A stretch of 64,000 bases of DNA from Yamadazyma tenuis. Lineage: Eukaryota > Ascomycota > Pichiomycetes > Serinales > Debaryomycetaceae. The position numbers and the translations under genes were made by a program. Shown here piece after piece: positions 1 through 9,654 of the stretch (position 1 is the first letter of the stretch; each line of letters opens with the position of its first letter). The notes beneath the pieces are model-generated. The model saw only the letters and a list, made by a program, of their open reading frames with translations. It was not told the DNA's origin and searched no databases. The stretch lies in the NCBI RefSeq assembly GCF_029203305.1, contig NC_089463.1, positions 1,071,001-1,135,000 on the forward strand, read 5' to 3'.

Positions 1-1872
1 AGCAGAACCAGAAGAAGTCGACCTAGCACTAGAAGGTACAATCTTCTCCATGGCATTCATGAAGTCTTTAGCAATCACCTTTACTTTCGAAGGAACCACT
101 TCCAACTTTTGGTTTGACTGGTAGATTTGTGGATATTTTCTTTGGATAGAATTCAAAGCAGCTTCAGTACACAAAGCCCTTAAGTCAGCACCTCCATAAC
201 CTTTGGTCAAATCAGCTATTTTACCTAAGAACTCGTCTCCTAATGGTGGGCTCCATTTCTTGGTGTGAATCTTCAAAATCTGGGATCGAGCGTTCGTATC
301 TGGCAATGGGAAATAGAACTCTCTATCAAACCTACCAGGTCTCCTCAAAGCTGGATCAATGGCATCAGGTCTATTAGTGGCTCCAATGACAATAACTTGA
401 CCTCTATTATCCATACCATCCATCAAAGCCAACAATGTTGACACGATAGACGCATGGATTTGCTCCTGCTTAGAGGATCTTACTGGGGCCAACCCATCGA
501 TCTCATCGAAGAAAATGATAGAAGGCTGTTGGTTTTTGGCTTCTTCGAATAATAATCGCAACTGTCTTTCGGCTTCACCTACCCACTTACTCAAGCAGTC
601 AGCACCTTTTCTCATGAAGAACGTGATTTTTCGGGTGGATGTAGAGAAACTAGCCGCCAAAGCTCTGGCCATCAATGTCTTACCAGTACCGGGGGGGCCA
701 TGGAAAAGAACACCTCTGGGTGGAGTGATGGCAAAGTTTTGGTATAGTTCAGGGTAGAGTAGAGGTAAGGCCACCATTTCCTTCAATTGGTTGATATATT
801 CATCCAAACCTCCGACTGCTGAAAAGTCAATGTTCATGTCAACTCCCAAGGGGTCTGTATCGCTGAGATTATTCTTCTTCTTATTTTGGTGCTTCGCCGT
901 GGATGTACCAATCAACTTAGTGTGGTTGAGGAAGTTGTCCTTTGGCTGCTTCTTGGTAATGGTGGCTTCACCATTTATTGGAGCAATCTCATCATCCGAA
1001 GAGTCAGAGTCACTGAGAGCTTGGCCAATGGCAGTCATGTTGTTGTTGGTTGCACTCATTCCTGGAATGGGGATTCCTCCGGGAGGAATGTTGGTTCCAA
1101 ACACCGAAATCACATCACTTCCGCCAAACGGACCGGCAGTGGGAAACAACAAGTTTCTATATTCGCTCTTGTTGGTTGAAGGGCGTCCTCTTCTTCCTTT
1201 GGTAAAAGAGGGAGTTATGGGTGCACCGGCTTCGAGCTGGGCGTCATTTGTGATGGGAGGAGGAATAGCATAGTCCACCGGAGCTCTTTCTCTCAATTTG
1301 TGTTTGAGCTCGGGCTCTGGAGATGAGTCGTATAATGCCGCAAGCTCCTTCTTTATATCGTCTTCTACCTCTTCTTCTGACTCTTCTTTACCATCCTCGG
1401 CTCCTGCTTCGGCTTCTTCAGCAGCTCCAACCGCTTCTGAGTTTCGAGTGCTTCTCAACCTGCCTCTTTTAGGTAAAAACACCGGCTCAACCGAACGAGA
1501 CCTTGATCTCTTCTTCTTCTTCACAGGTTCCTGGCCATACTCGTAGTCGTCTGACACATCCTCGTCACTGGCAATGAACCTTTTCTCAGTGAGTTTTCTG
1601 GTAAACTCATCGTCTTCCGAGAAGTCTTCGTCCAATTCAAAATCCAGACTCAAGGCCCGGGCCCGGCTTGCCTTCCTGCGACGAGATGTGCGTATTTCGT
1701 CATCGTCTTCATTGTCTTCGTCGTCCTCAAGATAGTCGTCCTGGTCCTTATCGTTGTCGGAGGGAATGGAGTCTGAGCCTTCGAGTTCATCTTTATCGGA
1801 TTCCTGACTATTGAACCCGTCATCTTCGTCATCCGAAATGGACGGCTTGGTGTTTCTGGACCGTCTGCTCAT
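1..1872 (-). CDS. YTA7: Yta7-like AAA+ ATPase, 5' part only (3' end outside window)
   Basis: This is the N-terminal 624 codons of a Yta7/ATAD2-type chromatin ATPase, which evicts or remodels histone H3-H4 and controls histone gene transcription in yeast. Reading left from the ATG at 1870-1872, the first ~280 residues are acidic and low complexity with basic RRK/KKKKR clusters (nuclear signals). An AAA+ domain follows with Walker A GPPGTGKT (Lys398), a Walker B FFDEIDG near residue 455 and the sensor ATNRPDAIDPALRRPGRFDRE. The second AAA module and the bromodomain typical of the family would lie beyond the left edge, so their presence is assumed. The frame is open to base 1. The start is the first Met, just before the acidic tail. 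Identification is confident because of the acidic N-terminus combined with this AAA sequence. Confidence 0.93.
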   Translation of the reverse strand, partial: MSRRSRNTKPSISDDEDDGFNSQESDKDELEGSDSIPSDNDKDQDDYLEDDEDNEDDDEIRTSRRRKASRARALSLDFELDEDFSEDDEFTRKLTEKRFIASDEDVSDDYEYGQEPVKKKKRSRSRSVEPVFLPKRGRLRSTRNSEAVGAAEEAEAGAEDGKEESEEEVEDDIKKELAALYDSSPEPELKHKLRERAPVDYAIPPPITNDAQLEAGAPITPSFTKGRRGRPSTNKSEYRNLLFPTAGPFGGSDVISVFGTNIPPGGIPIPGMSATNNNMTAIGQALSDSDSSDDEIAPINGEATITKKQPKDNFLNHTKLIGTSTAKHQNKKKNNLSDTDPLGVDMNIDFSAVGGLDEYINQLKEMVALPLLYPELYQNFAITPPRGVLFHGPPGTGKTLMARALAASFSTSTRKITFFMRKGADCLSKWVGEAERQLRLLFEEAKNQQPSIIFFDEIDGLAPVRSSKQEQIHASIVSTLLALMDGMDNRGQVIVIGATNRPDAIDPALRRPGRFDREFYFPLPDTNARSQILKIHTKKWSPPLGDEFLGKIADLTKGYGGADLRALCTEAALNSIQRKYPQIYQSNQKLEVVPSKVKVIAKDFMNAMEKIVPSSARSTSSGSA

Positions 1873-2160
1873 TGACTGGTGTTTGTACTGATTATATGAT
1901 AAAGTTACAAGGAAAATCTTGAATAAGCTTAGCACACAGGGTAATATTACAAGACGCGAAGATTCACGTTCTAAGGGCTGGAAAAAGTCGACAGTGAAAT
2001 AAGATTAATTCACTCGACGACTGGGGTTGTCTTTCACCAACGATGGACCTTGGGTGTTATTTTTGCAATGTTCTACTGACAAGTAAACAGTATTTGAAAT
2101 CGATTGGTCGCACTTTTTAATTTCGGATGGTGCGAACGTCCATTTCCGCCCGCCAGCTTT

Positions 2161-2285
2161 TATAAATATAACTAAGTCCAAAGCCTTTTCCAACACTTCC
2201 AACACCGTCAAACTCATCAAAAATGCCTATCATAGTCACCGATAGTAGTGGTAAGGTTCTAGAGATGGTTTGGGTGGCGGGGTAA
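2161..2285 (+). other. TATA-like box with 20-codon ORF, possible gene relic
   Basis: TATAAATA at 2161-2168 is followed about 55 bp later by AAAATG at 2220-2225, in a context typical of a well-expressed yeast gene start. The ORF begins MPIIVTDSSGK and stops after only 20 codons at 2283-2285. I saw no convincing branch site (CTAAC) in the next several hundred bases that would make this the first exon of a spliced gene. It could be a decapitated gene start, a tiny gene or chance. Confidence 0.2.
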
Positions 2286-2721
2286 AAAATGACTTCATTT
2301 TTATCTCTCCTGCTGCATGCTTGCCATACCGGTTCTACGGCCTTATCTTGTAAGTGCCCAGACGCGAGCGTAAAATAATTTGCAGCCATTTGGCTCCGGT
2401 TGGGTGACATTTGTATGGCACAAGTGTCGAGAGGAAGCAGTGGTTTTTATGTGTTAGACACGACTATATTGGCTGACGCGCAACTAGCGAAGCAAAATAT
2501 TTATTAATAGGCAAAAGAGATTAATACAGAGACAGACAAACAAAACAGGTTGCGGTATACAAACTAAAGACTTGATAAAAAAAGGAGACGTGATTTCGTG
2601 CCAAAATAAGGATTGGGCCACAACTCAACTCTCAACTCGTCTGATTATATAATCATCTAAAATCCCTCCACTGCCAATTTTTTATCAGTACCAGGTGTAA
2701 TAAATACATGTCATATCATAA

Positions 2722-2961
2722 TTAACTTGTTATAAGTGACATTATGAACGACAAAGGCTGATTAGTGATGCCTCCAAGATCCTCCTTTGAAAGAGTTTGT
2801 ACACCTCCCATACAGAAATGTTCTCCCACAAGCTGCCTTGAAGCTTTCCTCCACAGAAGAGACTCGGGATCTTGGTGGTTTTGATGTACCCAGCTCATTT
2901 CAGCGTCCATTGGTAGTTCATCTTGCGGAGTGTCGCTGATCTTTTCAGTACTTTGAATCAT
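2722..2961 (-). CDS. Possible 79-residue hypothetical protein or relic
   Basis: This ATG-started ORF on the minus strand has an even amino-acid mix and motifs that look protein-like (WRKASRQLVGEH), unlike the other short ORFs in the region. I do not recognise it, and it has no signal peptide or membrane segment. It could be a fragment of a decayed gene. Support comes only from composition and from its lying in an otherwise gene-free interval. Confidence 0.2.
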   Translation of the reverse strand: MIQSTEKISDTPQDELPMDAEMSWVHQNHQDPESLLWRKASRQLVGEHFCMGGVQTLSKEDLGGITNQPLSFIMSLITS

Positions 2962-3647
2962 CTGATTGTGGTTGCAAATAGATTTTACAAGAAGAATGCG
3001 ACCGAACTAATATTCTTGCTCAAGAAGTATCACAAATATGACAGACAAGTATTTTGTATGCATGTGTCAAATGAAAAGTGTAAAATTTTGCAGCAAAAAC
3101 TAGCCGTGGTGGTAAGATACGAAAACGACACATTTGAGTTATAGCTTCAGGTCAAGTGCTCTAAGACAATGGTGCAACGGATAGTAATTTCTTTCACAAA
3201 TATAAGTGCCGATGCCGTATGGCAAATTAAAAAATGCCTCCTTACGTAATCGCCTTGAGTATGCTCCGAAAAGATGTATGTAATGATACCAGTAGCTAAG
3301 CACCGACTTTAGAGGCTCACAAACACACAATTGCTGTAAGCAAATGACTCTCGAACTCCAAATAGCTAATGTCGCACCAAGAAAAGCGACTTTCCGTGCA
3401 TAATGCCCGATTTGGAGCCTTTTGTTGCCAGGATCGGCATATATGATATCAGGATATAAAGAAAAAATATGCACCACAAATTCATGGGCTTTGGTTACTC
3501 TAATCAGCTAAGTTGCTTTAGATCTGAAAAATTATATCAATTGACTGTCAATCCGATACGGCATTAACAGTTGGATCAAGATGTCTATTCGTTATCATCT
3601 ATATTCATTATCATCTCTATTAATTATATAAATAAATAGATAACCAT

Positions 3648-5306
3648 CTAATCCCCTGAGTATTTGGATCTAGCCCTTATACTTGGACCCTTAAGGTAAA
3701 ATACCACTGGGATGATAATCATTATAGTTGCAATGAATCCCAATAGCGACGATCCCCAGCCAACTGGATAGTTTGGAGTAGCTAAGTTGTTAAATAATGG
3801 AGCACCAAACAAGGGAAAACATCCAGCAATAACTGATCTCAAAAATGCATTACCAGCAAATACGGATGCCAAATACCTGGGGAAAGAAGAACCCAAATAG
3901 TTAAACGACGTCTGGAAATTGATGAAAGCACCAAAACAAAATATACCTGCTCCAATCATAGGTCCCATCCAATGGGCTTTAGCTGTGGCAGACCATCCAA
4001 ATATAAAAACACCAATTGGCATACTAATGCTACCAAGTATCATCGTTGGCAAAAACACTTCCGGAGGAACATATTCTCCCCGTAGTTTTCTCTTTGTGTA
4101 CTTTCGGTGCATGATAAACACGTAAACCACAGCACTGCAACAAATCCCCACCAAAACACTCAAGAATGACAAGCCCAAAGGAATCAAAGCAAAATGGTAA
4201 AGGTCAGCAAAAACAATTGGAAAAGCTTCGAACCAAAGGTACATTATTGAATAGACTAAAGCGATGTACATGTCAATGGAGAAGACAATTGGTTCAAAGA
4301 GCATGATTTCAAATGGTCTCCAAAGGGTATCAATAAATAATTGACGAGAAGTAAGACCTTGATTTTCAATCTCTCCCTCAGAAACAATCTTGTCGTTGCC
4401 CGTGAGTTTCCTCAATCTCTCTGCCTTCCTTAAAAGCAAAGTTTTTTCATAAGTTTCAGGCAAAAACCAACTCAAAATGACAAATGCAATACCTGAAAGC
4501 ATACAAATCAACCAAAAAGTCCAGTGCCAGTTTCTTTTCACTATCATAATGGAACCGAACATTGGTCCCAATGAAGGACCACAAACTGCACCCATACTCC
4601 ACACACCAATTGCTATGGGCATATAAGGTTTATCTATAACATCACCCATAGAAGCACCACCAGTACCCAAAACAGGAGATGCAAAAAATCCACTGATGAA
4701 TCTTAATACTGTCAAGGCAGCAAGGTTGTTCACTAAGGAAATTGGAATTTGCAACAAAAAGAAGATGAACAATGTGACAATGTAGATGTTTGTTCTTCCA
4801 AAGATGGCATTTTCGGATGCTGGGGAAAAGATCATTGGACCAATACCGTAACCAACAACAAACATGGTAAGTGGTAAAGTAGCTTTTATCTTAGAAACCC
4901 CTAAGTCTTCTATAATATAGTCAACTCCAGGTGTGTAGATAGCCGATGCCATGTACACCGAAACTGTCAAGAACGAGATCTCAAACATAAATATAATCTT
5001 TTGCCATAAGGGCCAGTTCTTAGGATTATCTGGATCATCCTCACCGTCCCACGTCACTAGGATTCTATCGCCAACTTGTAGAGTTTCTGTGTCACAATCG
5101 CTAGCAGAGTTAGAACTGGACACCGAGCTTCCCGAATCCTCAACTGTCTCTTCTGACTCCTCAATCTGTGATTTCTTCGTATCTAGATATTTGTCGGGTA
5201 TTATATAGTCGGGTGCTTCTTCTTTGTATGAAAAGAGCTTCCCTCCCGAAAAGTGGTAGAAGACTCTCCCCCAGAAACTTTGATGCACAAAAGTCAGTAA
5301 ACCCAT
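3648..5306 (-). CDS. MDR1: MDR1/FLR1-type multidrug exporter (MFS, DHA1 family)
   Basis: This is a plasma-membrane drug:H+ antiporter of the DHA1 family, the group that includes Candida Mdr1 (Bmr1) and S. cerevisiae Flr1, which export fluconazole, benomyl, methotrexate and similar compounds. A hydrophilic N-terminus rich in Ser/Glu is followed by the family hallmark WDGEDDPDNPKNWP and about 12 membrane segments. Conserved stretches include VGYGIGPMIFSPASE and GFFASPVLGTGGASMGD, and the C-terminus ends GPSIRARSKYSGD. I place the start at the Met encoded at 5304-5306 (552 residues). The following MGLLTFVHQSFWGRVFYHFS matches the usual family N-terminus, and a TATA-like box sits about 40 bp upstream. 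The frame stays open to an ATG at 5507 (619 residues), but that extension has no family counterpart I know of. Confidence 0.93.
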   Translation of the reverse strand: MGLLTFVHQSFWGRVFYHFSGGKLFSYKEEAPDYIIPDKYLDTKKSQIEESEETVEDSGSSVSSSNSASDCDTETLQVGDRILVTWDGEDDPDNPKNWPLWQKIIFMFEISFLTVSVYMASAIYTPGVDYIIEDLGVSKIKATLPLTMFVVGYGIGPMIFSPASENAIFGRTNIYIVTLFIFFLLQIPISLVNNLAALTVLRFISGFFASPVLGTGGASMGDVIDKPYMPIAIGVWSMGAVCGPSLGPMFGSIMIVKRNWHWTFWLICMLSGIAFVILSWFLPETYEKTLLLRKAERLRKLTGNDKIVSEGEIENQGLTSRQLFIDTLWRPFEIMLFEPIVFSIDMYIALVYSIMYLWFEAFPIVFADLYHFALIPLGLSFLSVLVGICCSAVVYVFIMHRKYTKRKLRGEYVPPEVFLPTMILGSISMPIGVFIFGWSATAKAHWMGPMIGAGIFCFGAFINFQTSFNYLGSSFPRYLASVFAGNAFLRSVIAGCFPLFGAPLFNNLATPNYPVGWGSSLLGFIATIMIIIPVVFYLKGPSIRARSKYSGD

Positions 5307-5345
5307 TTGATAACCTAACACTATCGTTATCGGCGCACAGCAGCT

Positions 5346-5353
5346 CTTATATA
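5346..5353 (-). promoter_or_regulatory. TATA-like box of the MDR1-type gene
   Basis: TATATAAG on the minus strand lies 40 bp upstream of the preferred start at 5306. It lies inside the longer alternative reading frame, which argues that the longer N-terminus is not translated. Confidence 0.5.
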
Positions 5354-5869
5354 TCATTTTCTGCTTATTAAAAAGTGGCAGCGTGTCTGACTCATTAGGA
5401 ACGCTGCTTATACATCCTTCCGTATGCGGTAACACCGGTTGCGCCCATGCTGCATTGCCCAATGCGGCTGAGACACATTTGTAAGCAAAGCTTATTAAGC
5501 CCGCCATATAATGGTCAAGCCTTGGTCACAATAATTCAGATATTTATATGTTTGGACAGTTATCTGTGTCGTTGTAGAGTATGGTAACTTTAACTAGTGA
5601 GTGGTGGAATCCCAATGAAAATGCGAAGGGTTGGCCGGAGAATTAAGAAAGTGATGCATGCCGTTTCTGTCTTGTAAACTGGCAGGGTACAAAAAACGGA
5701 AAAAAGACATCAATTCCTCAAATATATGTGTGTTGTTACCGTTTCTAGTTCTTGGCAGTTGCAAAAGGTGGTTCAGGCCTGGGTTTTCACTTCTGGAGAT
5801 TCACAGCGCGTATAGTGTGAATCACATTAGTAACCTGAATGGTGCGACATTTGGTTGACAAGCGTAATA

Positions 5870-5915
5870 CAGTTAATCCCAAATAAAATGTACACCCCTG
5901 CTAAATAAATGTCGC
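5870..5915 (+). repeat. Left terminal inverted repeat of the island
   Basis: This 46-bp arm starts CAGTTAATCCCA immediately after TA (5868-5869) and ends with AAATAAATGTCGC. A second AATAAATGTCGC copy follows at about 5945-5956, suggesting subterminal transposase-binding repeats. It is the inverted partner of 10253-10298. Confidence 0.75.
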
Positions 5916-6288
5916 GATTGCCCACTATTAGTTCTTCCAGCAAAATAATAAATGTCGCCCGCTTTCAATATTTTCAGACCTTCATGTTGAGAAAAATTAC
6001 CTTCAATTTGAAAAATTTGGCGTACAGAGTTGGAATTTTTGGTGTTTTGTATATTGACTATATAGAAGAAAGTTGAAGATAAATTGCGTAATTAGAATAA
6101 TAAACTTGCCGAAACTTGAATTTTTTTTTGTCTTTTAATATTTATATTTTGGCGAAACTAAAGGAGAATATTGGCGCATGCAGCTAATATTGATTTCGTT
6201 TGGAATTGTAATAAAAAGAATTGATGGATGAAATAAATGGCAGAGAAAGTTGAAAAAATGGCGTAAGTTAAAGACGTTTTTGAGTCAC

Positions 6289-7590
6289 TCAAAGCGGCTC
6301 TCTGGCTTCACAAATAGAAAAGGCTCTAACAGAGTGGTTAATACTATTTTGTATATTAACTACTGGAATTGAAATTGCAGCATCAGATATTCTTGAGCTC
6401 AAAGTCTCTCTATCTAACAATTTTTCTCTCTTCAATCTACTTTTAACTTGAGACCAGAACTGTTCAATAGGATTGAGCTCAGGTGAGAAAGGTGGTAGAT
6501 AAAGAACTCTGTAACCTTTAGCGTTTACTATTCTTTCAATACTTTCATGTTTATGGATACTTGCATTATCCATCACTAAATATGCATTCCTGAGAACTGG
6601 ATGGTTGTCCAATTCAGAAATTACATCAATGAGGAATTGCTTGAAGTGACCTGTAATGGTACCTCTAGAAGTGTCTAAGGAATCATCGGCACCCAGCTTA
6701 CGTTTCTTCTTCGTAGCTGCAACTTTAGGCTTTCTGACGCTTAAACTGACTACCCCATATTAACAGATAGCTCCAATAACCGTTTTGTTCTCTGCTCTAG
6801 TCAATGGAGTTTTGACAACTGGTGTCTCACCTACGGGAGCCCAGGCTTGGGAACGTTTCATGTTGATATTGAATCCAGCCTCGTCGATGAAAACACAATT
6901 GCTACAATAATCTACATCCATTTCTTTAATTTTCGTAATGAAATTGAATCGTTGTTCTATCTTTTGGACTGAGTTTCTCTCGATTGGTTCTTTTCTGGAC
7001 ATTTTAAAGCTGAAAGAACACTCGTCTTTCAAGAAACGATGAACCGTACTTTTGCTTACCGACAAGCCTTCAAAGCCTTCTGTTAAAGCATCCATCATAT
7101 CTACAATACGAGCTGACGGATTATCGTCTACAAAAGAAGTTAAGAAATCCTTATGGGTTGTATCGAGTTTTGGCATAGCAGCTCTTCCTCTAGACTTCGG
7201 AACAGGAACTTCATCTACATCTGCTTCGTTGTACTCTCTAACCCATCTTTGGGCAGTTCTTGCTTTGATTCCTAGAGTATTAGCAATAGAAGAGATTGAT
7301 CGCTGAGGTTGCTCTTCCCATAAAGCAAAGAAATCCTCTCTATCTTGAAGAGTATAGTTACGGTAGGACCTACTAGTACCTTCTTCCTCTTTGACCACTT
7401 TCTTTGGATTCGATTTAGCCTCAGGAACGACAGTAGAAGTACGATTCCGCTCAGCATCCCTATAAACACTTAATGTAACAAGAGATTCAAGCGGGATGCA
7501 ATCCTCCATATCGATTTCATCGACAACTAGATTTTCTGCTTCATCAGTAATGGTGGAGTCTCCTCGTTCATATCTAAAGGAGTAATCCAT
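6289..7590 (-). pseudogene. DD34E Tc1/mariner-type transposase with one in-frame stop
   Basis: The frame encodes a 433-codon IS630/Tc1/mariner superfamily transposase, resembling the Cirt elements of Candida. From the N-terminus it has an acidic leader, a helix-turn-helix (about residues 85-140, with SISSIANTLGIKARTAQRWV), and the catalytic core FIDEAGF (Asp236), VMDNASIH (Asp341) and SPELNPIEQFW (Glu376), giving DD34E spacing. A TAA at 6760-6762 (codon 277) interrupts the frame between the first and second catalytic Asp. The frame on both sides is the same, so no indel is involved. The start MDYSFRYERG at 7590 is preferred over an upstream alternative because the second copy (start 9873) begins equivalently. 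It is either a recently inactivated gene or an element needing readthrough (see findings). Confidence 0.85.
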
Positions 7591-7654
7591 TTTAAGGATA
7601 AAAATTAAAGCGATGCGACTTCTTAACAATTATAGTGCGCCAAATTACTTACTG

Positions 7655-7937
7655 GTACATTCGTACTAGAGTCGGCTGAATCTTACGCTTGTTTTACACG
7701 CGAATCACAATGCGCTGTATTAGAATATATTGCTAGGCTGTGGAAATGGGCTAGATTCTAACATTGTATTCAGCGCATGGAGTTAGAGGGCGGTAATTGA
7801 AATAGGTTGGACGGAGGGGTAGGTAGGTATTTCAATGAGGGTAACAAGACAAGAAAAACAGCATATATTGTACGTTGGTAAAGAAAAGAATGGCACAGTA
7901 AGAGTCGAATTTGAAAACACATCACGCAATCGGATAA
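7655..7937. other. Spacer between transposase 5' end and the broken secreted-protein gene
   Basis: Similarity between the two transposon copies stops at about 7655, just after AGTGCGCCAAATTA. The following ~280 bp show no ORF, RNA or repeat that I can identify. Confidence 0.4.
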
Positions 7938-8675
7938 TCATTTAGCTTCACAAGAGGAGCCTTGAGGACTGTAAGAGTTGTCGTAGAAGGCAAATTCAAT
8001 ATCGAAATCCCTTTGCTTATTGTCCAGTGAAAAGATGGACACACACTGGTGACCCTGCTTTCCTCCCTGAGCCTTTTTGATTTTATAGGCCCATTCTGAT
8101 AATGTTTTCTTAGTTGCTCCTGACTTGTCGATACGATCATCTGCACCTATCCCCCAGACTGTTGTGACTGTATTAACCCTCTTGGTCACAGGGGTTGTAT
8201 GATATTGGAGAAGATCTGTGACCCCCAAAAGGGCTCCGACTGCAACTGATGAATTACCAGTTTTCTGAACATACAACTGTTGGTCTTCAGTCAAATTCAT
8301 GATATAACGCTGACCAATAGACAACTCTGCGTATGATAACTCCGTGTCTGACAAAGCTTCTGATCTCCTGTTCTTATCACCATCAGGTATCTGATAATAG
8401 GATCTCGAGAGGAAAGGGCTGGAATTTGAGCGTTTGACATTAGCATCCACGTCCCCTCCTCCACCATTTTCCCAGTCGGCACGGAAACTGAGTAATATGG
8501 CAAAAATTCCTGCTGTCAAACAAGTTGCTATACCAACAGCCCCAGCATAAGCTGCAATCGCACAACCTCCTATGATTAAGCCAGCGGTATTTTTGTGAGG
8601 TTCTTAATGTAACCGAAGAGCATTGCAAACCGTACCAACAATGATAGTTAAAGCTATGAACTTTTTTGGAAGCAT
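7938..8675 (-). pseudogene. Broken secreted-protein gene, killer-preprotoxin-like architecture
   Basis: The frame from the ATG at 8673-8675 starts with a signal peptide (about residues 1-19) but meets TAA at codon 24 (8604-8606). The same frame is then open for over 200 codons to TGA at 7938-7940. Downstream are a hydrophobic Gly/Ala-rich segment (about residues 33-60) and dibasic Kex2-type sites KR 81-82, RR 103-104 and KR 165-166. The last ~79 residues contain two cysteines. A signal peptide, hydrophobic domain and several Kex2 sites before a Cys-containing tail are the layout of K1-type yeast killer preprotoxins. I cannot establish homology by eye, so the family call is inference. A truncated paralogue lies at 9426-9629. 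It may be another secreted protein. Confidence 0.5.
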
Positions 8676-8779
8676 TTCCACAAAATCAAAAATATCACAA
8701 CCACAAAAGTGAAAACAGTTAGGTAAATGCTTTCGAAGTCTGTCTCAATAATAACACCGTCAAGAACTTCTAACTCCAT
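8654..8779 (-). CDS. 41-residue single-pass membrane peptide ORF, overlaps next gene start
   Basis: An ATG at 8777-8779 opens a 41-codon frame: an acidic N-terminus, a strong hydrophobic segment (about residues 23-34, VFTFVVVIFLIL) and a short basic tail. It overlaps the start of the broken secreted-protein gene by about 22 bp in another frame. It could be an upstream ORF, an older extension of that gene displaced by a frameshift, or a small companion membrane protein. No homologue is recognised. Confidence 0.25.
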   Translation of the reverse strand: MELEVLDGVIIETDFESIYLTVFTFVVVIFLILWKCFQKSS

Positions 8780-9383
8780 ACACAATTTCAAAAATTAGAA
8801 ATGCAAACTCTGTTTTTCTTATAAAAAAATATAGATTATACCGTTCTTCTTAATATCTTTATTCTAGGAAGAATCAAGGGCGTCTATTTATACATTTCAT
8901 GGGAGGGGATATGTGTGTCGCATTGTGCCGCAGGAGCGTACGGCAGAATTGATTTCTCACCATTTGACGTACTTTGAGGCTCACTTCGAATTCTGAGTAC
9001 GCTTTCCAATGCTCAACAAGAAAACCTTCGACTATCGATTGTCTGGTATTGACCTTGACTGAGTTCTGTCAGTCTTGAGCTAGGATAATTTGTTTGCTGC
9101 TGGATATGTCAAAAACTGTCAAAAAATAAGGTTGATAATTGCCCGTTTGCGATAACGTTTTTTATCATTCTAATATTTCCGACATTCATATAGCAGGAGT
9201 TATTCGATCTGTATGGATAAAACATTATTATTGCTTTAAACTGGGTGAATTCCTTCGTGATACGGAACCAGATAGTCTTCAGGGGATGGACTTCCAGTAC
9301 CCTTACTTGCAAAAATAGATTCGTATAAGAAAGCAAGGTTCGAGTGCGCGATAAGATCACAAGACTGTATCTACGATATGCAG
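8780..9383. other. Spacer between the two divergent secreted-protein gene starts
   Basis: This ~600-bp interval separates the 5' ends of the broken gene (minus) and the truncated paralogue (plus), so it probably held both promoters. It has AT-rich, TATA-like sequence near 8820-8843. I see no gene in it. Confidence 0.4.
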
Positions 9384-9390
9384 TATATAA
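9384..9390 (+). promoter_or_regulatory. TATA-like box of the truncated paralogue
   Basis: TATATAA lies 36 bp before the ATG at 9426, a plausible spacing for a yeast core promoter. Confidence 0.4.
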
Positions 9391-9425
9391 GCGACCCATT
9401 CTGCCTGTCAAATTGTGTAGCTCGC

Positions 9426-9629
9426 ATGAAATTGACAAACTTAATAATTTCATTTTTCTTGTTGCTGACAGCTGTGAGTGCTCTCAGAATACTGTATGCT
9501 CTTACCAGATTGAATGCAGCACTCGTGGTTGGAGGATGCGCTTTAACGATCAATCATGAGAACGTAGGTATCCCTATCTGTTTTTTAATGACGACCTTCG
9601 TGTTTTTATTAAGCTTCAAAACCGAATAG
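9426..9629 (+). pseudogene. Truncated paralogue of the secreted-protein gene
   Basis: The ORF starts with a clear signal peptide (MKLTNLIISFFLLLTAVSA) and continues into a hydrophobic region with VVGGCAL and FVFLLSF. These correspond, with the same spacing after the signal peptide, to IIGGCAI and FAILLSF in the broken gene at 7938-8675. It then stops after 67 codons, and all sequence equivalent to the Kex2-site region and Cys-containing tail is absent. The stop lies about 25 bp before the transposase remnant begins (about 9655), so truncation by the mobile element or an associated deletion is likely. It probably makes no functional product. Confidence 0.55.
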
Positions 9630-9654
9630 GGGGCACATTGACGGGAAACGGACT

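Larger units (their letters stand above)
1873..3647. other. Long gene-poor intergenic region between YTA7 and MDR1
   Basis: This 1.8-kb stretch separates the start of YTA7 (minus) from the 3' end of MDR1 (minus). It is AT-rich and lacks any recognisable conserved gene. It holds a good TATA-like box with a 20-codon ORF (2161-2285) and a 79-codon minus ORF (2722-2961), listed separately at low confidence. The remaining open frames are short and look random. It may contain the remains of a lost gene. Confidence 0.6.

Noticed and set aside
2923..3144. 73-codon plus ORF in the YTA7-MDR1 gap
   Set aside because: Random-looking composition, it overlaps the 5' end of another weak ORF, and there is no promoter feature or family match.
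6741..6762. Mini-intron that would remove the transposase stop codon
   Set aside because: The only GT...AG pair around the stop spans about 19 nt, far below the 51-100 nt introns in this window, and there is no branch site.
9109..9453. 114-codon minus ORF beside the truncated paralogue
   Set aside because: It overlaps the paralogue's promoter and signal peptide on the other strand and shows no protein-like features.
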